From Telopea speciosissima (Eukaryota; Streptophyta; Magnoliopsida; Proteales; Proteaceae): DNA of 64,000 nt. Shown piece by piece: positions 25,101 to 33,900 of this stretch; the first letter of the stretch is position 1, and every line of letters starts with the position of its first letter. The notes below the pieces were generated by a model that did no database searches, had not been told where the DNA came from, and saw nothing but the letters and a program-made list of their open reading frames with translations. Both the position numbers and the translations under genes were made by a program. The stretch spans positions 8,321,307 to 8,385,306 of the forward strand of contig NC_057920.1 of NCBI RefSeq assembly GCF_018873765.1, written 5' to 3'.

Positions 25101-26559
25101 GGAAAACTGAAGCTGGCGGTACCTGTCAAGCTTGGAGAAATGAGTTGTTCTTCCATAGCACATTAATTCAGCAACCGAGGCCCTAGGGAGGTGAAAGCTA
25201 CCTTCTGGGCAATGTTAGCTAGCCCAGCCACACTCCAAATGGTTGCTCGATGAGAGAGAGACATGAACATGAAGGGAGGGCTGGTAGTAACACTGTGTTG
25301 GGTCCCTTGTTCTTCGATCGACTTTCACAAACCCCCAATCTTGCTCCATTGGGTCTTTTAGTTGATGGTAGGACTCCATTAGATCTTCTAAGTGTGTTAT
25401 CATACATGGTATAGCCTTTATTGAAACCCTCTACTTTTCTAGGGTTCCAAAGAGAGGTACAAAGAAGTGTAAGCTTGGATGACTCTCAAACCAAGCTCGG
25501 ATACCAAGTTGAAAATAAAGCAAGGGTTGAGTCGAGAGAAGAAGCAAGAAGGTAAGAGTTGACAAGAGAAGAAGAGATGTGCAACCGTATGGGAGAGAGA
25601 ATCGATTTCACTCCCCTATATTCTTTACTAACACAAAGATGGAATTACATATACCTCCATAGGGAAGTAGAAGGTAAAAAAAAAAAGTAAAGAAGAGAAA
25701 AATTCATCTTAAGGTGACAATACAATAAATCTGTGACCAAAATACCCCTATTACATAAACTCTAACAAAGTTTCCTCTTTTACTATACCTACACTTAACA
25801 TCAAGGTGGATGCAGTTCTTTGCCTTCACAGATGGAAATTACAGTAGTGTACAACTGAGCACCTTGCCTTCTTACCTCTGAATCCAATCTGAGTTTAAAA
25901 TTCTGAAACCCAGGGCAATTCTGTTATAGCTACCAGCCACAGATGCCAACAAGATTCTTTTTTCCTTTAGTCTAGATGTGCCAATCTTCTCTTTTTTGGA
26001 AGTAAATTGAAGTTGAGCATTCCGTAGGTTAGGATCTACTCCAGTACACCCCTTCCAGGACCCTGCAAAAGCAGTACATGAACTTGTTTATGGCCTTTTT
26101 TAATTTAATTTCTGACAGATGATGCCATTGTGGAACTCTAGGACAGTTTATAACAGATAGCTTTTCATGTGGGGATTTTTTGTTGGATTTACCAGATGAC
26201 TTTTCACACATTTTGACCATTTTTTCCTTTGAATTATTTCGACAGGTGGGAATATCTTCCATGGTGCTATGAGCTTGGATTCACTTTTCCTAATGCGACC
26301 TGTTAAAGAATGGTAGTTCTCACAACATAAAGTAGAATCATTTTGTATATACCCTGCTTTTGTGCTTCCTGGGATTTTCTTCAATCATAGGTCTAATGTG
26401 AGACATTTGGAATTTAATGTATACAGGTCAGGTTATAGGACACCACTACGGGGACTGTATCTCTGCGGAAGTGGAACGCACCCTGGGGGTGGCGTGATGG
26501 GAGCGCCTGGACGCAATGCTGCACACGTGGTTCTTCAAGATATGAAGAAATCATCATAA
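4171..26559 (+). CDS. PYROXD2: Pyridine nucleotide-disulfide oxidoreductase domain protein 2 (PYROXD2-like), 3' part
   Basis: FAD-dependent oxidoreductase of the phytoene-desaturase/amine-oxidase fold; the family is reported mitochondrial with an uncertain substrate. Ten exons, all GT-AG: 4171-4258, 5170-5214, 5316-5390, 5596-5664, 6567-6679, 6891-7003, 13431-13510, 14261-14381, 26246-26312, 26427-26559. Together they encode 300 residues and a TAA stop, in register at every junction. Diagnostic stretches are [60 protein letters not shown] and the C-terminal FAD-binding [19 protein letters not shown]. The N-terminal half, with the dinucleotide-binding motif, should lie left of the window. The introns of 6.4 kb (7004-13430) and 11.9 kb (14382-26245) are inflated by antisense copia elements. 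No frame break is visible in the exons, so the gene is probably functional. Confidence 0.9.
5689..5703. repeat. (AC)n microsatellite
   Basis: Short AC run in a PYROXD2 intron, 25 bases after the donor of exon 5596-5664. Confidence 0.8.
7142..7225. repeat. Two-unit tandem repeat, about 40 bp
   Basis: The sequence CAATAACTACAAATCAAGGA and the following CCAAAGCTATGGT occur twice in a row, with a 4-base length difference between units. It lies in PYROXD2 intron sequence and has no coding content. Confidence 0.7.
7713..7797 (-). repeat. Possible remnant of an LTR related to 13111-13333
   Basis: The first 33 bases (TGTAGCAAA, then CTGAAACCAGTACC) resemble the start of the LTR at 13111. If this is the other LTR of the same element, the outer element spans about 7713-13333 and the copia at 9071-13063 is nested in it. 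Similarity is lost where the word repeat begins at about 7798, so this is weak. Confidence 0.35.
7798..7985. repeat. Word-repeat element, hAT-like family, partial copy
   Basis: Begins with CATGGTTCTAAATCTCGG, the same kind of end as the copies at 47638 and 61353, and is rich in short words such as CTCGGTT, ACCGAGAC, TTTCGAC, GTTTCGG and CGAAAC. I found no convincing opposite end or target duplication, so it is probably truncated. Confidence 0.5.
9071..9263 (-). repeat. 3' LTR of the 9071-13063 copia element
   Basis: Matches 12871-13063 over most of its length, for example CCACTTTATTTATA and ATGTATCTAGACACATACGA. Its outer end runs into an (AT)n tract at 9069-9082, which blurs the boundary. 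Confidence 0.75.
10018..10172. mobile_element. One-ended fragment of the hAT-like word-repeat family
   Basis: Starts CAAGGTTTTAGGTCTCGG, the same end as the inverted right end of the copy at 47638-48391, and follows that copy through GGCCATATGGCCAAGAT and TGAAACTTGACAT before stopping inside the element. It is flanked by 30-base direct repeats of copia sequence, 9983-10012 and 10173-10202, with two mismatches. Confidence 0.75.
12781..12934. repeat. 77 bp tandem duplication spanning primer site and LTR end
   Basis: Units 12781-12857 and 12858-12934 differ at one base (ATATGACAAG against ATATGAGAAG). Each unit starts in the leader, crosses the primer binding site complement (GCTTTGATACCA) and ends in the LTR at TTTATAT. 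Confidence 0.9.
12871..13063 (-). repeat. 5' LTR of the 9071-13063 copia element
   Basis: Begins right after the primer binding site complement at 12859-12870 and ends in TTTAACA. Part of its inner end is duplicated to its left together with the primer site. Confidence 0.78.
13111..13333 (-). repeat. LTR of an older copia-type element
   Basis: Starts TGTAGCAAAT and ends TTTAACA on the plus strand. A perfect Met-tRNA primer site complement (GCTCTGATACCA) abuts it at 13099-13110. The leader sequence to its left is interrupted by the copia element at 9071-13063 and seems to continue at about 8400-9070. It lies directly before PYROXD2 exon 13431-13510. Confidence 0.65.
13516..13536. repeat. (TC)n microsatellite after a splice donor
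   Basis: Begins five bases after the end of PYROXD2 exon 13431-13510 (donor GTGAG), so the first part of the intron is a pure pyrimidine repeat. Confidence 0.85.
14681..14857. mobile_element. Mutator-type MITE, GC-rich, 177 bp
   Basis: Perfect 9 bp target duplication TTTGAAATT at 14672-14680 and 14858-14866. The ends are inverted repeats: left GAGAAGAGTTCTCTGTGGGG, right (inverted) GGAGAAATGTTTCCTATGGGG. The interior is GC-rich, far above the AT-rich intron around it, and has no coding potential. A 9 bp duplication is typical of the Mutator superfamily. It lies in the PYROXD2 intron 14382-26245. Confidence 0.85.
14867..19197 (+). other. Intron sequence, no gene seen
   Basis: Part of the 11.9 kb PYROXD2 intron. 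It holds homopolymer tracts (poly-C near 15019-15030, poly-G near 16791-16802) and AT-rich DNA. The open frames here, including 185 codons at 17612-18169, have low-complexity hydrophobic translations with no family resemblance, and I treat them as chance. Confidence 0.6.
19198..19415 (-). repeat. 3' LTR of the 19198-25766 copia element
   Basis: Aligned with 25507-25766 (shared TCCCCTATATTCTTTACTAA and TTAAGGTGACAATACAATAA). It is shorter because the other copy has an expanded GA-rich block. It is followed by a polypurine-tract complement GCCCCCTCAAG. Confidence 0.82.
19605..19802 (-). pseudogene. Copia RNase H remnant with an internal templated duplication
   Basis: The segment encoding [12 protein letters not shown] appears twice, at about 19627-19661 and 19738-19772. 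The second (upstream in the element) replaces the expected AEAEYRAMA region and keeps the frame, joining to GVCEL. It is not a functional enzyme. Confidence 0.75.
21909..22104 (+). repeat. LTR of the aberrant copia insertion (196 bp)
   Basis: Starts TGTTAGATATATGGCCAGAA and ends CTCTACA, directly followed by the primer binding site. It matches the inverted LTRs at 32582 and 37971 in most of its length, including CCGTGGGGGTATTCTGGACC and CCCACATTGCTCATGTACAT. Confidence 0.88.
22514..22877 (+). repeat. Three hairpin repeats in a copia leader, about 170 bp apart
   Basis: Near-perfect inverted repeats at 22514-22535, 22687-22707 and 22857-22877, each of the form CAGGGTTTT, short T/C loop, AAAACCCTG, each followed within 15 bases by ATCGAT. 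Spacings are 173 and 170 bases, and the sequence between them is also loosely similar, so this is an old tandem array. The same hairpin occurs twice, 170 bases apart, in the leader of the 32582-38165 element. Confidence 0.85.
25507..25766 (-). repeat. 5' LTR of the 19198-25766 copia element
   Basis: Lies next to the primer binding site complement and ends CTCTAACA. An internal AGAGAAGAAG-type block is repeated here and not in the 3' LTR. Confidence 0.82.
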
Positions 26560-26567
26560 TTGACTTC

Positions 26568-26595
26568 CCTCTCTCTCTCTCTCTCTCTCTCTCTC
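26568..26595. repeat. (CT)n microsatellite in PYROXD2 3' region
   Basis: Starts nine bases after the PYROXD2 stop codon, so it is almost certainly in the 3' untranslated region. Confidence 0.85.
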
Positions 26596-26740
26596 CACCT
26601 GGGAATCTCAACTTTGTACACTTGTTGGGGTCTCTCTCTCTTTATATATTTATTATTTTTTGTTTGAATTTCTTCTATCCTTGATATGTCGAGACCGCTA
26701 TGGACATTACCAAACGCATAGAAAATGTTACGACTCAAAA

Positions 26741-26765
26741 AAATCGTACAAATTTTGTACGATTT
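26741..26765. repeat. 25-base palindrome downstream of PYROXD2
   Basis: AAATCGTACAAA is followed by TTTTGTACGATTT, which can form a 12 bp hairpin. It could be a transcript end structure or the core of a small palindromic repeat. No target duplication was seen. Confidence 0.6.
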
Positions 26766-27238
26766 CTTTTCCTTTCTGTCATTCCAAACTCAGCCTAAGT
26801 GACATTCTTTGGAAGTATCAATTGTTTCTCCCTATTCTCCTACCACCTTTGTATGTCACTACATGCAAGCATTTGACTGGGGAAAATGTAATGGGATTTA
26901 GTCAGGACTAAGGATAGCCGCAAAACCTTGTTGTGCAGTTGAGACTTGAGACCCTTCATATCATTAATTGACCCCTCATTGTCTATCCAAGAGACTGGGG
27001 AGCCTAGTTAGCTAATTACAAGGTTACTTTGGGGAAGTTGAGATCATCACTTGAGTTGTGGGCGTTGAACTCTTTGCAAAAGGCAGGGACATGGGAGATC
27101 ACCTGTGCGAGCCCAAGTTTTCATTTTTGTTGATTTAGCTCAAGCTTGAATTATGATCAATGTCTGTTGGGTTGTAATTGGAATGAAAAAACTCGAACTT
27201 GTTCAACCTGCTTTTCGTTCAAGATTGTAGCAATTTTT

Positions 27239-28931
27239 TTTTTTTTGGATGAATATAAATTTAAATTATGAAGAAAGGAGGGGGGGGGGGAATATACAAG
27301 CCCGAGGGCCAACAAACCGAAGCTAAAGATTAGCTAGGGCGAAGAATGGCGGTAGGAAGATCCCAGGAGACAACAATCAGCCTGTTCCTAGAGGTATCCA
27401 AAACACTACCCAGGGGGAGGGAAAAAGCTTTAGATGAAACATCAAAGAAGATGGCCTTCCAAATCTTGTCGTAAGAGCGGGAGTTGGAAGTCCATCTTCT
27501 AAGGTTACGTTCCATCCAAATGTGGGAAATAGTAGCACAAAAGGCAAGCTTGCCAACCGTGTCACAAATTGAATTACCATCAAAAGTCATATCAATACAA
27601 ACCCATTCACGGGAAAGGGAGAGGGGAGTTCTCCGAGCCGGCCAGCAGTGAAGAAGAACCCAGTTCCAGATGGAGGCAGCAAAGGGGCAAGAGAAGAACA
27701 GATGGTCTGTATCTTCATGCCCATTCCAACAAAGGCAGCAGCTGGTGGAGACTTGCATGTGACGATGGATGAGAAAAGCTTCGGTTGGGAGGTAGTTAGC
27801 TAGGGCACGCCAAGAGGTAAAGCTCTGCCGAGGGATGTGCCCTTTGAACCAAACCACTTTGTGCTAAGGACAGGGTGTCCCTCTTTGTCTAACCAAGTCC
27901 CAAGCGGAGCTAGAGCTGAAAGTGCCAGAGGTGGAGGGGAGCCACAAGATGGTGTCGCCTCTTCCTCTGTGCCCGGGGGGGATAGGGGGGAGGGAGCTCC
28001 ACAAATCTGCAAGGGGCGGGGGGGAGGGAGGGGGGACCACGAGCCACTGGTAATAATGGAAGCCACAAGGGTAAATCTGTCTAGGGCGGAAGCAAATATG
28101 GCACGGAGACTGACAATGGAGGCAAGGACACCTGAAGGATGCCAGTTGTTGAGCCAAAGGTAGGTCTGGGACCCATCATCTATCCTACAAGAAATAGCTC
28201 CCCTGACTATATGCCTCACTTGCAGAATTCTACGTCAAATTCAGGAAGAGTCAGGGGCAGATCTGACAGTCCATATAGAGTCTCTACAGAGGGGCCCAAC
28301 ATACATCCAAGAAGTCCAGATACTAGATTTGTTGGTGAGGAGCTTCCAGAATAGCTTGATAAAACCTGCCAAGTTGACATCTTTCATCCTTCTGAGCCTA
28401 AGACCTCCTTTAGATTTGGGCAAGCAAGTAGAAGACCAGCTCTTGGGATGAAGGAATTTGGCTGTGTCCACACCTTTCCAAAGGAAAGCACACATAATAG
28501 ACTCGACAGCCTTGATGGTAACCTTGGGAAGGCCAAAAACACCGCTCCAATAGATGTAGCAAGACTGAAGAACCGATTTGATGAGCTCGAGACGCCCTGC
28601 ATAAGATAAAAGTTTGATTTTCCAAAGCTGAAGTCTCTTACGGAGGAGGTCAAGGATAGGGTTACAGTGATGGGCTGAAAGTCTGGCAGTAATGAGGGGC
28701 AGACCAAGGTAGCGGACAGGTAAGATGCCATGGGTAAAGCCAGTGATGGCGGAGAGGGTTGCTTTGGTGGTGTCGGGAACCTCAGCAAGGAAGATTTGGG
28801 ATTTAAGGAGGTTAATGTGAAGACCGGAAAGCCCCTGAAAAAAGTGAAGGGATGACATTATGGACTCAAGGGAATGAGGATTGGCCTTGGAGAATATCAA
28901 GAGGTCATCGGCGAAAGCAAGATGGGTCAGG
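27239..28931 (-). mobile_element. 5'-truncated L1-type LINE
   Basis: Flanked by a 14 bp target duplication TTGTAGCAATTTTT (27225-27238 and 28932-28945), with a poly-A tail (poly-T on the plus strand from about 27234) at its 3' end. The element begins within the reverse transcriptase just before the catalytic FADD motif (complement 28904-28915), continues through the RT thumb region (LGLPL, YAGRLELIKSVL) and ends with the zinc-binding zf-RVT domain (FTSWRALANYLPTEAFL, CCLC...HLFFSC). Three Trp codons have become stops (two near 28225-28240, one near 27862) and there is at least one frameshift near 27960-27990. It lies between PYROXD2 and AP3S. Confidence 0.9.
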
Positions 28932-28945
28932 TTGTAGCAATTTTT

Positions 28946-30580
28946 ATTTTCTTTTCATTACACTTTTCTCCGTCATCCTTTTTGGATGCTGGGCAGCACG
29001 AGGAAATGGGTACTCTCTTTTTTTTTGGTTAAATGAGGAACTGGGTACTTGATGCAAGTATCACTAGTCAAGTGTGGATCATTCAAGGAACTGAACAGCG
29101 CTGTGTGGTTGAAAAAAGGTTTGAGCTTTGAGGGTAAAAGGTAGTTTTAATTTTTAAGAGTATCAGCTGCGAGTTGTACTCATGCAAAATGGTGCAAAGT
29201 AACTGAAATGCAGGCGAGTTTCAAGGAAAGACTCTTTTCGCTTCCATTTTTGCTAGTTAGAGGCTGTAGAAACTATTTCATTGCTCCAAACTAAGTGAAA
29301 TATTCAAGCTGGAACTACAAAATGCTGAAGTGGAAATAGCTATCCCTAAGATTTTTACGAGCCAAACTGATCACTCCATGACAAAATGATGAAGTTTGCT
29401 ATGCTGAAAAGTCAAGACACTAGAAACAACCGCAATGAACCTAAAATCTGAGAAATAAGGGAGAAACTTAATGCGGATAGAACTTGCAAACTATAAATCT
29501 GAGTTATATTAAGAGATATGAGCATGGACAGAAATTAGAAACTAAGGAAAACCAGGAATAGAATCAAGAACTTGAATAACTTTCAATTTGGGTCGAATAT
29601 AGTAAGGGAAGGGAATGACATATAAAAAATCCAACCTAAATTGATGGTTAAATATTACGAAATCACAGATTAAACTTGAGGCTAAGATGTCAAATAAACC
29701 TATATAAGGAGAACTTGGAGGGCAAAATTACTGGATTAATTAAGCACAAAAGAAGTGCAGATATCACCTAATAAAAGACCACAACAGTGAAAAATAGTTG
29801 CAGGAATACCTGCTGGACAGTTATGAAAGAAAGAGAAAAGAAGGGAAGGAGGAGATATGAGCATAGTCTTCACCACCTATGGCCTGTGGGAAAGGCCGCA
29901 CCACCAATCCCAAACCAAGGATTCACCACCATTGATTGCCGCTTGCTTCACCAGTTGACCGATGTCTTAAATCCTTCAATTGTTTACCTGTGACTGACTC
30001 ACCACAAGACACATTCACATAGAGCTGGTTTGTCGAAACATCCAAATCTGTCAAGAATCTTCCCAATGCTGTATTATGGGTTGATGGCCACATTATGGGG
30101 ACAGAATATGGGTCTTCAAGTATGACATGATATGAGCCTTAGATATACCCAGAATATGGACCTGAATACACTTAAATTGATTGGCAGAAAAGAGGCTTCG
30201 CTGGGCTGGTTATATCTTAATACAATAGGACTTATTAGGGGTCTGTTTGGGCTGGCCTTGTACTGCATCACAAAAAGCTGGAGACAAGTCATCCTAAACG
30301 AAACTGTGCCTTCAATATAGCCCATGCAAGGGATGAGGATTTACCATTCATCTGGGAATGAAAATCAAGTTTTTTATTAGATTTCTTTTAACAGAACCGA
30401 AACAATAATCAGTTTAATGGAGTTTACCTTGAAGTATGAAATTAACACTTACAACATCATGGAAAGAAGAAAATCCACAATTTAACAGCTACATTCATGT
30501 ACATGCAAGTAACGAATTGTAATGCACCAGGATAAAATATGCATAAACAAAGTGATCACAGTGGGAAATTTCTGCTTCCG
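28946..30580. other. Intergenic DNA, no gene seen
   Basis: Between the LINE and the AP3S stop codon. AT-rich, with no open frame resembling a protein family. The AP3S 3' untranslated region and terminator should be near its right end. Confidence 0.6.
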
Positions 30581-30944
30581 CTATCGAGCCTGCCAGCCAG
30601 AAACAGACTTTGGAACAAGCGAAATTGTGTTTGAGGCCCTCTCCAACCTACACGAGACAAGAAGGATAAACAGTTACAGCAGAAGGGTTCTCTGAACCTA
30701 CAGCGTTTCCTACGCCCCCTCACAATGGTATATTTTATTAATTTTTCTAAGGAGAGGAAAATAATAAAACTCCTATGTGAAAAGGAATAGGAAATGCCGT
30801 AGATTCAGAGACACTTTTCCCATAGTTAAATAACAGAAATCAAATTCCCTTTGCTCATCCACTTGAGCATGTCTGTGAGTGCAGCGCAGAAAGGATTTAT
30901 TTAATTCAGTTGAGACGAGACTATGACTCGAGAGTATGTGTGGA

Positions 30945-30985
<41 letters not shown>

Positions 30986-33900
30986 ACACTTCGTGATTTC
31001 TTCAACAGCCTTTATGACTTCCGTAGAGCTGGTTTCAAGCACTTGACCACCAAATATGATCTCATCTAAGATAGTATGCATCTGCAAGGAACCAACTGAA
31101 TTTAGATCAATGAGCATTGAGCATGATGAATCTAACAACTGCATCTGTTTCACATATAACCAGGCCAAGTCCCCACCATCCAAGTTCTTCATTAGGGTTT
31201 AAACAAGCTGAGCATTTCACCAGCTTGGATAAGTCAACGAGTCAAGTAGAATTCTATGAGACCATTGTTGACTGCTCAGATGCTAGACAAGGTCAAAGAT
31301 GGATTGGAATGGACGAATGGTGGAACAGGAATTCTATAGTCTGTTGCATGTAGTTAAGATAGATCAAGTCAAGTGACACCTATTTCCAACAATCGTTTTC
31401 TTAGATCTGAAGATTTCATGATGCTACTCTCCCATGATTCTTTTATTCCCATTGACATTCGAGTCAACAAAATGGGAACATATTAATTAAGGAAGACACA
31501 CCCATACAGTCACACACGCACACACACACACACAAACCTTATTAAAATTGAACACAACATCAAGCTCACAGACATTCTTGAAGCATTTATCCAGTGTCTC
31601 GACAAAAACTGAAACCAAAGAGAGATCAATTAAAAAAGCAATCCATGAATTAGCAGCAAACAGTGAAAACAACCATATATGTCATGCTGTCACCTAAGTG
31701 CCGCATAGGTGTCCAGGCTCTTTCTTGGGTCCAAGGCAATAGCACGCCTTGTTGACACTTGACGAGCTTACGTTGATTTATGTTTATTGTTTTGTTTTTT
31801 GATGGACAAGCTTATATATATCCTATGCTTGGTTTATTATATGTCAGTTTTCTCATATGATGTCATTACTAGCATAATTATATCATATTACATTGACATA
31901 ACTTTTATGTTGCATATAAGCATAATTATGTAAAATTGTCACTGCTACATTACATTTAGTCATATACTGCATACTAAAGACACCGAGGCGACACCTGGGC
32001 ATCCTTTCAATGCCTTGGGTGCCATGATAACTAAGAAAACAACAAAAAATCATGTCAAAATAACCAGTACCCAGGCTGGTGCAATCCAGGGTTCGAAAAC
32101 CCTGCTCGGATTGCTTATGGGCCCACCCAAGTGATAGAGTGCAACAATTCATTTATCTAGACCATAAGGCACTGAGCCACCACCCAAAATCAATGGATCA
32201 GACCAACCAAAAGATCTTGATTTGCAAGTCTGGATCCAGAAACTTGGACTACTTGCAAGACTAAGCTAGCTGACCACTAGAAAGATAAGAGAAGTTACTA
32301 ACTCAACTATTAGAAGTATTCAGGTAGAGCAAGCCCCAAGGAAAAGGTAGCCACTGAACAAACAGTATGAATTGATGAGCATCATCCCATGCATGCAAGA
32401 AAGAAAATATTTAGGTTCCAATTACCATGCTGGACAGTATGTCAGTATGAGTTGAGAGTAGCAACCCACAAGAGAAAGAGTAACAAATGTAGGCTATTTT
32501 CAATAAATGGTCAGCTATGCCATAAAACTATAGACTAATACATTATGATCATGAGAGAACAAGATTTTCTTGAGGCAAAGATGTTAAGTGGATCTGAATT
32601 AGAACTCTATGCTTGGATGATTAATTCATCCCAAGCACCTTCTTATTTATAAGAATAATAGAATAGTAAAATATGTACATGAGCAATGTGGGACTAAACC
32701 ACATAATACAAAACTAATTAAATAACAAAGAAAAGGTCCAGAATACCCCCACGGTATTCTGGCCATATATCTAACACTCCCCCTCAAGTTGGAGCATATA
32801 TATCATGCATGCCCAACCTGACTAAGATAGGATGAAACAGCTTGCTACTCAGTCCCTTAGTGAACACATCAGCCAGTTGATCAGTAGACTTCACAAAAGG
32901 AACACAAATGAGGCCGGCCTCAAGCTTCTCCTTGATGAAATGTCGGTCAACCTCCACGTGTTTAGTACGATCATGCTGGACAGGGTTATGAGCAATGCTA
33001 ATGGCTGCTTTATTGTCACAATAAAGCATCATGGGAAGATGGACAGCAACACCGATATCCTGTAATAATCCTCTAAGCCACAGAAGTTCACAAATTCCTT
33101 GGGCCATCGCACGAAACTCAGCTTCAGCACTGGACCTGGCCACAACATTCTGCTTCTTGCTACGCCATGTGACAAGGTTCCCACCAACAAAGGAACAGTA
33201 ACCAGAGATAGATTTCCTGTCAGGAGAACCAGCCCAATCGGCATCAGTATAGGCTTCAATCTTAAGGTGACCCGTGGGAGATAGAAGGATTCCCTTTCCT
33301 GGAGCAGACTTCAAATACCTCAAAATACGACGGACTGCATCCATATGAGAAGAATAGGGATCATGCATGAACTGGCTCACCAAACTCACAGCAACTGCAA
33401 TGTCAGGTCGTGTGTGAGAAAGGTAGATTAACTTGCCCACTAACCGCTGATAAATACCCTTGTCAACAGGCTCACCCTCTTTCTCCCTAAGTTTTGTAGT
33501 AGCTTCCATAGGAGTATCTGAAGGATGACAGCCTAGCAGCCCTGTGTCAGTCAATAGATCAAGGACATATTTTCTTTGAGAAAGAAAGATGCCCTTTGAA
33601 GAGCGAGCAACTTCTATCCCTAGAAAATATTTCAGAGGACCAAGATCTTTGACCTCAAACTCACGGCCAAGGAGGAGCTTCAAATCCCTGATAGCATCAC
33701 CATCATTACCAGTGACCACAATATCATCCACATAGACTATGAGAAGAGTTACCTTGTCACCAACTCGTCTGATAAACAAAGTGTGATCAGCATTACTCTG
33801 CCTATAACCTGCTGAAATCATAGCCTTGTGAAATCTGCCAAACCATGCCCTAGGTGACTGTTTCAGCCCATAAAGTGCACGCTTCAGTCTACAGACCTTG

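Larger units (their letters stand above)
19198..25766 (-). mobile_element. Decayed Ty1/copia retrotransposon with nested insertion
   Basis: LTRs at 19198-19415 and 25507-25766, flanked by the 5 bp direct repeat AAGTT (19193-19197 and 25767-25771). The primer site complement GCTCGGATACCA lies at 25495-25506. Minus-strand remnants are recognisable: gag zinc knuckle [14 protein letters not shown] (24027-24070), integrase zinc region HQRLGHP...CEPC (about 23385-23225), integrase core, reverse transcriptase YVDD (complement at 20340-20351), and RNase H near 19802-19605. Numerous stops and frameshifts make it non-coding. Without the nested 21909-23171 segment it would be about 5.3 kb, normal for copia. 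It lies antisense in a PYROXD2 intron. Confidence 0.87.

Noticed and set aside
26414-26738. Antisense open frames over the last PYROXD2 exon
   Set aside because: Shadows of the coding exon and of the CT microsatellite.
32071-32120. tRNA-like GGTTCGAAAACCC word
   Set aside because: Isolated B-box-like sequence without a cloverleaf or A box at the right distance; not called as tRNA.
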